The position numbers and the translations under genes were made by a program. This document shows, piece after piece, positions 51,965-63,618 of a stretch of 64,000 bases of DNA. Numbering within the stretch: position 1 is the first letter of the stretch; every line of letters begins with the position of its first letter. The stretch is taken from positions 170,374,200 through 170,438,199 of the forward strand of contig OX352774.1 in NCBI GenBank assembly GCA_947095535.1. The letters are read 5' to 3'. Under the pieces are notes generated by a model that saw nothing but the letters and a program-made list of their open reading frames with translations, searched no databases and had not been told where the DNA came from. Origin of the DNA: Poecilobothrus nobilitatus. Lineage: Eukaryota > Arthropoda > Insecta > Diptera > Dolichopodidae.

Positions 51965-52337
51965 AGAATAATTCTGAAAGCTACTGAAGATAGTCCCATA
52001 GCAACAATGATGTAAGTACTTAACTGGTTAAATGTAAAGCAAAGAATTGATATGAATATGATCTTATTTGTACATAAAATAAAATTTGCTAGAACAAATT
52101 ACATACTAACGAATTTAGTGCAATATGTAGGACAAGCATATAACATAACCGTATGCATTGAAAAATAACCTCAATTTTCGCTTACACAGATGCTACAATA
52201 GTGCAGGAAAAAACTCTTTAGTTTACAAAAGGTTTAAAACTATTCAAAGAACGCCAAACCAACTAAAAAAGCAAAGTAGAATGGCCTCTTTTACAAGAGA
52301 GTATATCCAATTGATTTATAGGAATGAGATTATATAA
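51965..52337 (+). pseudogene. Non-LTR retrotransposon, C-terminal tail of the reverse transcriptase protein
   Basis: The first frame reads RIILKATEDSPIATM, has a stop, and continues in the same frame with VLNWLNVKQRIDMN and LVQYVGQAYNI. After a frameshift near 52180 it continues with GKNSLVYKRFK and ends at TAA 52335-52337. This order (RxIL...SPI..M, LxWLxVxQRI, then a YK-rich end) is typical of the region after the polymerase domain of non-LTR element ORF2. It is a 5'-truncated dead copy, as usual for such elements. No poly(A) end or target duplication could be fixed. Confidence 0.7.
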
Positions 52338-52712
52338 TACACTATTATTATATACGTATGTTTTTGGAAAATTTTCTAGGTTAGAATAAAATAGAATATT
52401 TGATATCGATGTAAAATTAGGTGAAAGTAATGAAAATTTAGGGTATACGTATTAGAACAACTTAATTTAAGTGAAAATAGTTTAATTTTACACTTTAACT
52501 CGATCTGGACATATTGGAAGCTTAATCAAGTGTGGTTATTTACAGGAGTCGTTTTTTTGATCTAATTCATGTTAGATTAACTAATTTTTGCGGTTACACG
52601 TATACTGAATAGTAGTAGCAATTGTACATATAACAAGTATTAGATACATTAAATATGTTCGCTTCATGTAAATGTCGTATATGCCTTTCTCTCTGTTTTA
52701 GCGAACCAACAT

Positions 52713-52726
52713 ACACCCATGGGTGT
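52713..52726. repeat. Perfect 14-bp palindrome
   Basis: ACACCCATGGGTGT equals its own complement. It stands in a locally GC-richer spot between the two reverse-transcriptase relics and may mark a junction between small elements. Confidence 0.8.
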
Positions 52727-53043
52727 AATTCAATGTTATGATAAAAAATGGATGAAAATTTGATAAATTGTGTTTATAATTTAAGTTTTCTTTATATATA
52801 AAAAATGAAAATGTAAAATAGAAATCAAATATTTATAAAATTATGAAAAAATAAGGGTTTTTTGTGCCTAGTGAAAATTGATGTACACTGTTTCAAAAAA
52901 TCTTTTCACAAGACTTTTTCCCTATAATTTAATTTTTATATAAATACATTAAGAAATTGTATAAAAAGTGACTGAAATGAACACTATTAAAGAAATATAA
53001 TAAAAATAATAATTATCAAAAGTAGTTGTAATTTCAAATATAA

Positions 53044-53322
53044 TTTTTCTTAAAAAAGGTTGGAATCTTCCAAAGACACCAAGAATTTCCCCTTGGTAGT
53101 GTCACATTCTTACTGACTAAACCCATCTCCTCCTTTAGCCAATATAATGGGATGAAACCCTTACCTGCGAACGCAGTATATTGGCTAAGGAGTATATTGG
53201 ATACGGAAACATTGAATTGGAAGTGGGACTGTAAGGAAACAATGAATCCGCCTATTATTATTACTATTTTGGTAACAGTGACTATAGCCGTTACAACAGT
53301 TAGAACATGCAGTAGTATATAA
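53044..53322. other. GC-richer block with open frames on both strands and a stem-loop
   Basis: On the plus strand a frame of 92 codons is open from 53044 to TAA 53320-53322. It includes SVTFLLTKP and ANAVYWLRSI and has a hydrophobic end (IIITILVTVTIAV). On the minus strand an 87-bp segment (53251-53165) is open, preceded by AG and followed by a strong donor CAG|GTAAGG. It reads DSLFPYSPTSNSMFPYPIY and so on. The DNA also forms a stem: CTCCTTTAGCCAATATA (53130-53146) pairs with TATATTGGCTAAGGAG (53177-53192). The loop has a smaller hairpin, CTGCGAACGCAG. It may be an exon, a transposon end or a structured RNA; none is proven. Confidence 0.35.
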
Positions 53323-53887
53323 CAGCCTTTATAGGTAATTAAATATTGTGTAATATATCTCTAGATTGAAATTTGTTATAGAAAAATGAACAGTAAAAGT
53401 TTGATTTAATTATTTCCAAGCAATAAAAACTTTATAAATATTTCGAAACTTGTAAGTAAAATAATAATAATATTAATAAGAATACTAATGCCAATAATAA
53501 TAGGTGCTACAGTGACAATCAAAGTTATGTAGAAAACTACTTATGTTAACCAATTCACTGTCTGAGATTTTTTATATAAATTATAACAGAATTATAATTT
53601 TCTGGAAGCCAAACTTTGCGCTGGTGTATACCAAGAGTGGGCAAAGTATAAATAGTACAAATCGAAAACCATATATTACTCATTTATTCATTTATTTAAC
53701 TTCATGGGTACATGCATTGAGACGACAAGTTTCTATCATATTCATATAGAGTAAAAATAATTAGATACTACAAAATATAAATAATTTAAATTTAGCATAA
53801 TTTTTCTATTTTAGAATAACTTTACTTTAGAGAAAATTAATTTTTAGATTGACTTTAACTTAGAGAAATTTTACAAAAACTTTTCTT

Positions 53888-54790
53888 TTACTTATCTTTA
53901 ATGTAATTAAAACAAAGCTTGGCAAAAATTCTATTAGATTTAGCACGTTTAATATCAATCGGCAGAGAATTCCACATAAACGTAACTTAGCAACGTAGAT
54001 AGTCGTAGATAGTAACTATGTCGAGGGATCGTGATGGTAAGGGATCTAGCAGATCTACCAAAATTAAGTTTATTAAACAAATAACTAGGACATTTGGATG
54101 TGATTAATCGCTGAAAAAAAAACAAAGATATTTATAATTCAGGTAGTTATCCAGAGTGCAACCTAGTAGACATTTGTTAACATCTCAAACTCTATCAAAT
54201 CTACGGCAACCAGTAACAAATCTTTTGCAAGCATTAAAAATAATATTAAGGTTAGTACGTTCACTAATATTTATGGAAGAATAGACTACGTTACCATATA
54301 GAAAGTGCGGTAAAACAAGGGCTTTGATAAGTCTACACCTTGTGGCAAAAGATGTTTCAAAGGCTATTTTCCAGAGTTTACGTAGAATATACTCTATTCG
54401 CAATCTTTTTAATGTGATCAGACCACTTCAAATCATTGCTAAATACAATACCCAAATTATTAGCATGCTTCACATAAGGAACTATGTTACCGTTAATTTT
54501 TAGGTGCGGTAAGCTATTAGTTGTCACCGGTTTATTATATATTGCTACAGCTTGGAACTTAATTGAATTAAGTTTAAGATCGTTGAATACGGCCCAAAAA
54601 GATACAGCATCAAGCTCTTCATTCAGTTTTGCAACACAGTCATTTAGCTAAGATAGTGGAGAACTAAGAGATATTTGTACATCATCGGCATATAGTCAGT
54701 TTATAATGGGCTTCATTCAAACATTTGGGCAGATCATTGATAAACATAGATAATAACATTACAAGTGAAAAGCATAATCCCTGTAGTATT
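53888..54790 (-). pseudogene. Non-LTR retrotransposon reverse transcriptase, 3' part (broken)
   Basis: Read on the minus strand from 54790, the fragment starts just before the polymerase active site. FINDLPKCLNEAHYKL is followed, after a one-base slip, by the catalytic YADD box (54692-54681). Then come LNEELDAVSFWAVFNDLKLN, NNLGIVFSNDLKWSDH, RKLWKIAF and LIKALVLPHFLYGNVVYS. The last block is WNSLPIDIKRAKSNRIFAKL, ending at TAA 53888-53890. This is the order seen in jockey/I-like ORF2 proteins. At least two frameshifts (near 54388 and 54700) and several stops kill it. The 5' part, including the endonuclease, is absent, consistent with 5' truncation. The 72-codon frame at 54185-54403 is part of it. 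Confidence 0.9.
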
Positions 54791-57700
54791 TTTTATTCTA
54801 CTATAACCAAAATAAAATGTAATATTAAAATTTATCCTAATTCTTAATTATATAATAAACTAATAAAACTTACGAACGATAGCAAACTGAAAACTGATGC
54901 TTGTATTAAGTCAAATGTCTCATACAAAAAAAAAAAACAAAGGACTTTTAAGACTTCCAAGTTTAAAATATTCTTACATATGCAATTGATATAATCGTCA
55001 TTTTTTTGAAATTTATATAATAAAAGAAATTAAAAACAAAACCTATATTTAATTAATAAATATTTTATTAATTTCTGATTATTAATTAATTTTTTATTAT
55101 TTAAGGAAATTTTTTAAATTTTATAATGTTTCCTTAATTTTAAAATTTAACAATGTGAATAATAACAAAGATTTTACAACAAATATTAGGTAACTAATAT
55201 TAATTGATTTTTTGGAAAAGTCTCCTCCCTTAACGAAAAATTAAATTGAAATATCCATTAAAATTAACAACTAAAAAAAAAATATATTAAATTATTATTT
55301 ACTAATAATAAATTAATGTTCGACAGATTTATTAACTAATTTTCTCATTAAATTTATTTACATACAAAAGTTATTAAATTAAAACAATTAAATGGTTACC
55401 AATAGTAATATGATTATTATTTAACAGATATTTATTATACTTTCTTTTAATTATAATTTACTATTTAATAAAAATTATAATTTATTTTTTTTTTTCTTGA
55501 TTTTATTTTGTTGGTTAACATGAAGTTATTATTAGTAAAGTCATGGCAATTGCAATAAATTTTCATTGATTCCCTATATAACAATATTTTTGTTTTATAC
55601 AAAACCATTATATTTTTTTAATTTTTATTTTTATTGACATTTTTTCTTTTCCATAAAACTTTCTCTTATTCCTGTTGTTGCTATTATATTGAATTTTATT
55701 TGTCACCATATAACCGCATCGCCTAATACTGAATTGAACACACCCTAATCCGGTGACTGCTGGTTTTTTTTTTTTTTTTGTTTTTATTTTCTTTTTGCAA
55801 GGAATTGAATTTTTTTATTTTAAATCTATAGAAAAGTGGAGGTCATTATAAGTCTATTGCACTGTCTAAGTTTTATTATATTCGAAACCGCCGTCAGTTG
55901 TAACAATATAAGAATATTAATTGAGCAGCATGTTTGTTTTTAATCTCTTGTATATTCTGTCTCATTCACTCAGGGAAATTCAATCTTTTGCAAAACTTAA
56001 ATTTAAAATAGAATATTGTATAGTAAATTTAGTTTTGTTCAATCCATCCATGTTCAAAACTCTAAAATGTACTTAACTAAATTGACAGATTAAGAGTGGT
56101 AAAATGATAAGCAAGCAAAAAAAAAAAAAATTATAGAAAAGGTAAATTTTATATACCTTTAACAAGGACTGCAAAACATACTCGAACTCGAAACCAAAAT
56201 CCGTTCCGATTCAATTATTTTTATCACCCGAACCAAAACTCAGTAAAAATTGGAATTGGCTCAGGTTTACAAAATATTTCTGTGACATTAATTCAATCAA
56301 AGAGGTTAGAACATATGATTAGAATAGTGCGTAAATACATTTGTTTAGCAAGTCAAATTTTATAATTATACATGTATTTGTAAATACAACTTAAAAATAT
56401 TTGCAAATACAAAAGAATTTTTGACAATTTTTTGGTTATGTGGTATATACGAGTATACATGCATAGATAGATTAGAACGACATTTTTCTTTTTCCATGTT
56501 TTTTCAAATATAAGTTTTTATTTTTCTATTCTGTAGCTCTGCTATTCTATAAAATAAAGCAAAAAAACATGATTTTGAATTTTTGGGGCAAACAGAAATT
56601 ACACACTCCATTTTTATATGAAGCTGTTTAAGTAATACCAGCCGCTTTTGCTACACAAGTCAGTGTATAAAAGGGCCCTGTAGGCTATAAAATTTATATT
56701 ATCTCACCAAAGAAATTCTTTAAATAACAACTGTGTTATCAATTAAATAAGAAAAAGCAAATTTACATTTTTTTATTACCTACTGTACTCCATAAAACTG
56801 AGCTTCTAGTTTTTAAATCTTAACAAATTGTAATTTCGTTGAGAACATAAAATTTTTAAATTTTAACCTTTTTTCTATATGGAGTTTTAAATCAATTCGT
56901 ACTGCATACATGAACAGTTTGCGAGAGGTAGGAAAATTTTTAATCACATTTTCCAATTTTTCGACTTTTTTGAATTATTAATTTGTTTATAAAAATTTGA
57001 ATCGCAACCCAAATCCACTCAAATTTTCCAAGTTGAACCAGAACATAAATCTCAATCATATTTTTCTCAGCTTTTTAACCCTGCGCCTCTAATTAATTTA
57101 CGAGTAATAAACAATAAATTTTTAAATTCAATGAAACATATTATAAATATTTGATTGTATAAATCAATTAAGAGTCTCCTTGTGTTAAATCAATTTCATT
57201 TTTGATTTTTAAATAAATTAATATTTATAAATATATACATATGTATATTAGAACAGCTAAATTAATAAAATTATTTTCTTACTTTTTTATCTAAATGATT
57301 TTCGAAAAAAAAAAAAGAAAAAAAAAACCTTTACATATTTTGACTAAAATTTCTCTTAAAAGAATTTTTGTTCGAAATTATCACAATCATTAGTTGTTAA
57401 GTAGATTATTACGGAATCTTATTAGGTCAAAAATATTTTACAATAATAAAATTTTTGTGAGAGTTTTTTTCTTTTTATTCATTTATATACATACATACCT
57501 ATAAATTATCATATAGGCATTCATTCTTGTCTCACTTCAGACTTCATTATTAAAGTATAAGTTGTCAAAAGAAAGAAGAAGTGTGAATAAATAAATAAAA
57601 TACTTATATGCTTATATCTAAATAGAAATAATAATTTTTTTTCACAAAATAATATTTTCAAATATTTAAGATGAAAAAAAAATAAAAAGAAAAAAAACCA

Positions 57701-60628
57701 AAATACTTTCATTTGATACAAATTATTCATAATATGAATAAGAATTTAAAGAAAAAAAATAAAAAAAATAACAAATAGTAAAATAAAATCAAAACATCTT
57801 TAAAAAATTTCTATTTCAAATATTTAAATTATTAATTTTTTTTTTGTTTTTTTTTTTTTCTGATGCATAGCACTATGAAAGTTTATATTTATAAGGCAAG
57901 GTAAAATGTTTGCCGTGACATTTTTTTTTTTTTTTTTTTTGGTTAAGTTTTTAATTATTTTGGTGAAAATATTCAGAGAAATCAAAAGGAAATTTTTTTT
58001 TGAATATTTAAAATATTATTAAAAAAGTACAAAAATTATGATTCAAATTTAATCCACATTTAAATGTTTGCGTGATGTTCTTAAATAATTTAAATCAAAA
58101 TGATGTTAACTGACATGATATCAGCATTATACATTAATAGAAGGACCCATTCGACCAATCAATATTATAATAAAAAGTGCGTAAAAAATCCAAAAATAAA
58201 CATATTATATTGAAAACTAAGTATTTAATAATGTTTGTTTGAATAATAATGAAAGATAATTATTTTTTATTAATTTAAAGTGTCCAAATTCTAAAAAAAA
58301 TTAAATTTCTTTAATACATTGTAAAATATAAAACTTTAAATTTACTAAATAATATTTTATACATATAGATAGTTCAGAAAAATCAAAAACATTTCACAAT
58401 ACGCACCAGTTTAAATCTTTTTAAAAATATTAACCAACATTTTTTAAGTAACATCGTTACATTATTATCATTAACATCATTATCATTAACATTTTAATAA
58501 AATATTCAAATATATAACCTGGTACAATTTATCTAATGTATAATAAATAAAATATGCTTGTATTAATTTTTCATATATGCATCTTTCAAAATACATGAGT
58601 AAACAGCATAACATTTGCAATTAATAAAACTCAAAAACAAAAAAATACGCAAATTTCATCACTATATACCGATAAAAACTTTAATCCAATATATTTTTTT
58701 GTTTTTTTAATAATCATCTCCTCTTAATATTTGAATCTCAATTAAAAAACAAAAAAAAAAAACACCGAAAAAAAAATTATTTTGAATAAATTTAAAATAT
58801 TACAAATATTTTTTATACCCAAGAGTTTATATCATTTGCCACGAAAACCAAAAAAAAAAAAAAACAACTTAAATTGTATCTTTTTTAATTCGAAGATTAC
58901 ATATGCTTTGCTCTAAATTGGGTAATAAAATAATCATCTAATTTATAACAAAAAAAATAAAACATATTATATCTACGAGTATAACAAAAAAAAAAAATGA
59001 TTATGACCGGTATCAGTTAGAGAATCAGTATTTCCATATCAGTATCCTCATTATATTTAACATGAATGAGTCCATTGCAAGTTGTAAGTTGTAAACTACT
59101 TATATTAAAATTGAATTTTTATATTAAATATATCTTTTAATTATATTGTTGCTTGTAACCATTTTCAATTTTTCTGAAACTTATCAGAACAAGTTTTTTT
59201 CTTTAAAGAATCTAAAGAATCATTTAATTAGAAAACATATACATATATATAAACATGAGTATAAGAATAATTGTAATTTCAAAGCATTTCAAAAAAAGAA
59301 ATAAACTAAAATTTTTTTCAAATGATTTGATCTTTAAAATTTCAAAAAAAAAAAAAAAACTAGAAATTTCGTTTACCTTAATAAATAACCTAACACTGAT
59401 TTAGTGATTATTTACAAAAATGAACATATTTTGTACAATTTTATTTTATTTCCTTCATTTGGCTGAAAGGAGCGCCTTAATATCTCTTTTCAATACTTAA
59501 ATTACGCATTTTAAATTATCTTATTAAGTTTTTCTATTCTTAATGAAAATAAAAAATTTTACCTTGGCTTTTTTATACCATATAATAAAAATAAAATACA
59601 ACAAGATTTTTCAACAGCATTTTTTTCACTTACAGATAAATTTTAATTAGAAGTGTTGCCACAATGTTAGTTTTGTGTTTTTTTTTGTATAAATTGTTGA
59701 GATTTTCATTTTTTTTCTTTTTGAATTTGTAATTCTAAGAGTTTTTTTTTTATTATTCTGTTGGTGCATGTTATACTTGCATTTTTATTGTGTTATTATA
59801 ACTATTGGTTTTCTTAATTTGTACATTTACTTTTATATTAAGAAATTCCGACATATTGGTATACATATTTTCATATTTTCCTTTCACTTTTATTATATGC
59901 TATTTTTTTTTTTTTTTTTGGTATAGTTAAAGCGATGAGCGTTTGATTGTATCAGATTTAGTAGCACTTTGGTATATTGTTAGGTGGAAATGAATTTTTC
60001 TTTTCAATTTTTTTTTTTATGGTGCTTTTTAAATTTTTGTAATTGGTTGTTAAATGGTAAACATAAAACATAAGTTGTTTAGATGAAAAACTATTAGAAA
60101 AATATTAAATTGAATTAATTTTTTTTTAATTTTATAACAGTTTCAAAACTAGGTTGAATGAAATTTAGATTAATTATTGTTTTGTTAATTAATATTGTTT
60201 AAATTGATTTTTTAATGAGTCAACTTTTTTTTTTGTGATTGTTTAAAAGCAGCCTTTCAAAATTTTATTAAAATTAATTTGTCTTTTTAATAGCTAATTC
60301 ACGTAGAACTCTTTTGTCCATTAGGAAATAATTACAGTTGAAGAATTAGTAATATGTTATATAGGTACTTCACTTTATATTTACGTTTCTTCCTTTGCGC
60401 TCCTATAAGAAGTATAGAGCATCCAGTTAGCCATTTATTAATTTAGCTTTAGTTTCTTAAATCATTAATTTTACTAAGCCGTTGATTACTCGCCCGTATC
60501 TATTGTACAAGTCTGTGTAAGACGTAAGTATTACTTTATTTCCTATACAAGAATTATTTTATTATATATTACAATATGATATTAATTATAAGATACATAT
60601 ACTTATTTCTTTATTAATCTATATATAG
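54791..60628. other. Gene-free DNA with a possible old transposon at 56150-57085
   Basis: Most of the stretch is A/T homopolymer-rich with no exon. 55850-57100 is less biased. Its left side carries CTCGAACTCGAAACC and CACCCGAACC, and its right side GAATCGCAACCC, GTTGAACC and ends in AACCCTG. TATAAAAGGG at 56668-56677 resembles a TATA box, but no transcript start or frame follows. Confidence 0.35.
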
Positions 60629-60932
60629 CATTTTTCGATTAAATGAAACTTTCTTTCAATTAAATTAAACTATTTTTCAATTGAATGGAACCTTTTTTAA
60701 AGTAAATGAAACAAAAAAAATTACAAAAATTCATTTACAAAAATAAAATAAAATTTAAAAATTTAATCCATTTACAAAAATAAAATAAATAAATACTAGA
60801 AAATTGCTTTTTACTTTTTAAAATAAATTTTATTTGTAATTTTGTTTTGTTTCATTTATTTTGAAAAAGGTTGCATTCAATTGAAAAATAGTTTCATTTA
60901 ATTGAAAAAAGGTTTCATTTAATCGGAAAATG
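60629..60932. mobile_element. Short hairpin element with motif-array arms (foldback-like element 3)
   Basis: The left arm starts CATTTTTCGATTAAATGAAA and the right arm, read inversely, CATTTTCCGATTAAATGAAA. The arms match over about 97 bp and are separated by about 110 bp of A/T. Each arm is itself four degenerate tandem units of about 22 bp (TTTTTCAATTAAATGAAAC). There is no coding capacity. The right end abuts a tRNA-like SINE head on the minus strand. Confidence 0.8.
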
Positions 60933-60937
60933 TTATA

Positions 60938-61015
60938 TCCCAGTCGAGGTTTAAACCCAAAACTTTTCGAACAAAAGGCAGGTGTCTTCTTAACCAGTAC
61001 ACCATTGGCTGCATA
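60938..61015 (-). mobile_element. tRNA-derived SINE head
   Basis: On the minus strand, GGTGTACTGGTTAAGA (A box) and GGGTTTAAACCTCG (B box) are separated by CACCTGCCTTTTGTTCGAAA. The arrangement corresponds block by block to the head at 30455-30530. It is not a working tRNA, since the stems do not pair. Downstream on the minus strand it runs directly into the hairpin element ending at 60932, which may serve as the SINE body or be a chance neighbour. Confidence 0.6.
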
Positions 61016-63618
61016 CTTCTCTTCATATATTATTAGAATACCTGGTTTTGAAGTAAAATTTTTTTTTTTATATTTGATAAATAAAATCTTATGTTATATG
61101 TATATTTAGAGAATTTTATTTTTAGGATATCAGACAAAATGTATGCATTAATTTATGGCCTTATCAGTAATTTTTATTTGTATTAAAAATCACTAGTTTA
61201 AAATCAAGAACAATTAACTATTTCCTATATAATATAAAGAAAATTGAACTTTCAATTTTTATACCAGAAATTCGAACAACAAATTACAAATTGATTAAAC
61301 TAAATTATAAGTTTATACTTTACCTTAATATGATTTTCGTTCAAATAAATCATTTTGAATTTCCTTAAATCTATCAAATTCAATTGAACTACTTTTAAAC
61401 TAAAGTAAAAACTTGAATTGAAATATAAATTTTAAGAATACGTGAAAGAAAAAAAACATCTTATTAAATATTTTTTTTTTTTTTCTAAATTGCTGTCCAA
61501 CTTCAAATTAGTTTTGATTTAAGCCTATCAAACAGAGGTTCGATAAGTGCAGTGTTAAAAATTTTATAATTTATTTTACTAAATTTATTATGTTAAGACT
61601 TAAGATATCTTTTAAGTGATTTATTCAATTGGCGCAGAAGCATTGCAATGCAGAAAAAAAATAAAAAAAAAAATTTTTTTTTTGTACATATGTAATTTAA
61701 ATGAAATATAAAATATAACAAGATTACGGTCGCAATTTAATCAGTAAATTTTTTTTTTGTAAAAGTTTTTTTTTTTTTTTGTTTGTATTCTTTATTTTTT
61801 ATTGTTTTTTTTCAATTTGGATTTTTTCAATTGCTTGTAAAAAGCATAAAAGCACAAACTAAGTCGATTTTGAAAGTGAACGTCCATGGATTGGATTGAT
61901 TTTATATTTTTTTGTTTTTATTTTCTTGAAGTTTCTATATTGCTGTTGTTGCCACCGTTGTTACTTTTGTTGTTTTTTCATACTTCTTTGATATATGGAT
62001 GTAATTGCGAATTGAAAATTACAAGAAAACAGTACCTATTTAAAATATGATTCAGATTTTAAACAATTTTTTTTTTTTTTGTTTTTGAATCTCTTTAATT
62101 AATAGACGCTACAAATCAATTCAAAGATACACATTTTTGTTTTTTTTTGTTTAGAAAAAATAATAATTAATTTGTCAAAAATTACAATTATAATTGCACA
62201 TAATATGTAAATTTTTTTTTTTTTAAATGAATGTCATAAAAAGTGATCTAGTTTCATATTAATAGACCAGATTTTTTTTTTTTAATTATGCTTACGATTT
62301 TAAAAAAAAAAAAAGAGCTTAAGAAGGTTAACTTTATTTTTTTTTTTTTATTAAATTCATTTTAAAAAGAGCTCTTTATAGATATTTTATGAATTAATTT
62401 TTAAGATTTATTAAAATATTGTTTTCAAAGATAATTTTCTTTAATTATTTGTGCAAGAACATAATATATTGTATATATATATACATATATGTAAGTATAC
62501 ATAATGTTGATCAAGGCTTTAATTTAAATAATATAGTAATTAAATAAAATAATATTTTATGTTAGATTTTCGTGATTTAAAAAATTTATAAAACTAAACT
62601 CTAAAACGTATATGTAACCTAAAATAAAATATTATTATAGGGTTAAAAACACTTGCAAGATAATCATAGATTATGAATTATGACTACATACCTATATGAA
62701 AAAAAAAAAATCTATATTTCCATATTTTTTCTTATTGTTTTAACAAAAACAATAACAAACAAAACACGTGCATGTCAGATGATTATAAAGTAATAACATG
62801 TATTGTATGTACATATGTACATACATATATACTTTACAACTTGAAAAACACTGAACTGAACAAAATATTTCGTAATCTTAAAAAGCCAATGAAATGAATA
62901 ATGATGGTATGTAACCGTTAGTAGGTTTAATCAAAGCATGTTTAATTTTTTTTTTTTCTACTGGTTTTTTTTTTTCTCTCGCAAATTTTTTTTTTCTTTA
63001 TACTTTAATTTTTATTCGATACACAAACACAACACATCTTATTTTGCATAATTCACAATGAAATTAAAGTTTAGTGTTACCTGAGATAAATTTTAGATTA
63101 AGTTTTATGGTGATGACGACGGTATAGGTAATAGTATTTAATATAATAAATATAAGTTAGTAGTTAGCACAAGTCTGAATATTGTTGTTTGTCAGTCATT
63201 TGATATTCTTAAAGACCCTCTCTAAATTATTATTATTATTAGTGCGTTTATGTTAAATATTACGGTTCGGTATTCAAAATGAAAATGAAAATTTCCATTA
63301 TTATATTAATAAGATAATATTGTACGGAACGCTTTTTTATTGTTGGGGGTTAACAGTAGTTACCATACTTTTATTCAGTATACATACATATATATATATT
63401 TATATACATATATAGTTATATTCAAATTTTGGATCAAAGGTAAATCAAAGTATTTCATTTAATATATCATGATAGTAAATTTGGTAAATTTTGGTGCCAA
63501 TTTTATGGGGGATTTAAAATAAAAGTTTAAAATAATTAATCAGAAGTGTGATTTTAATTTTAAATTATACTAGTTTTGGTTTAATATTGAATCAAAACTA
63601 CTTAAACAAACATTTTTT
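61016..63618. other. Gene-free AT-rich DNA
   Basis: No exon is supported. On the minus strand 61860-61990 has a CAACAACAG-like repeat and a Kozak-like ATGGACG, which could belong to a 5' UTR. The frame after it is short and lysine-rich. Confidence 0.5.

Noticed and set aside
53543..53749. 68-codon ORF near the retrotransposon relic
   Set aside because: On the opposite strand to the element and without domain features, so most likely a chance frame in 3' flanking DNA.
56668..56677. TATA-box promoter
   Set aside because: TATAAAAGGG fits a TATA box, but no initiator, 5' exon or ORF follows at a sensible distance.
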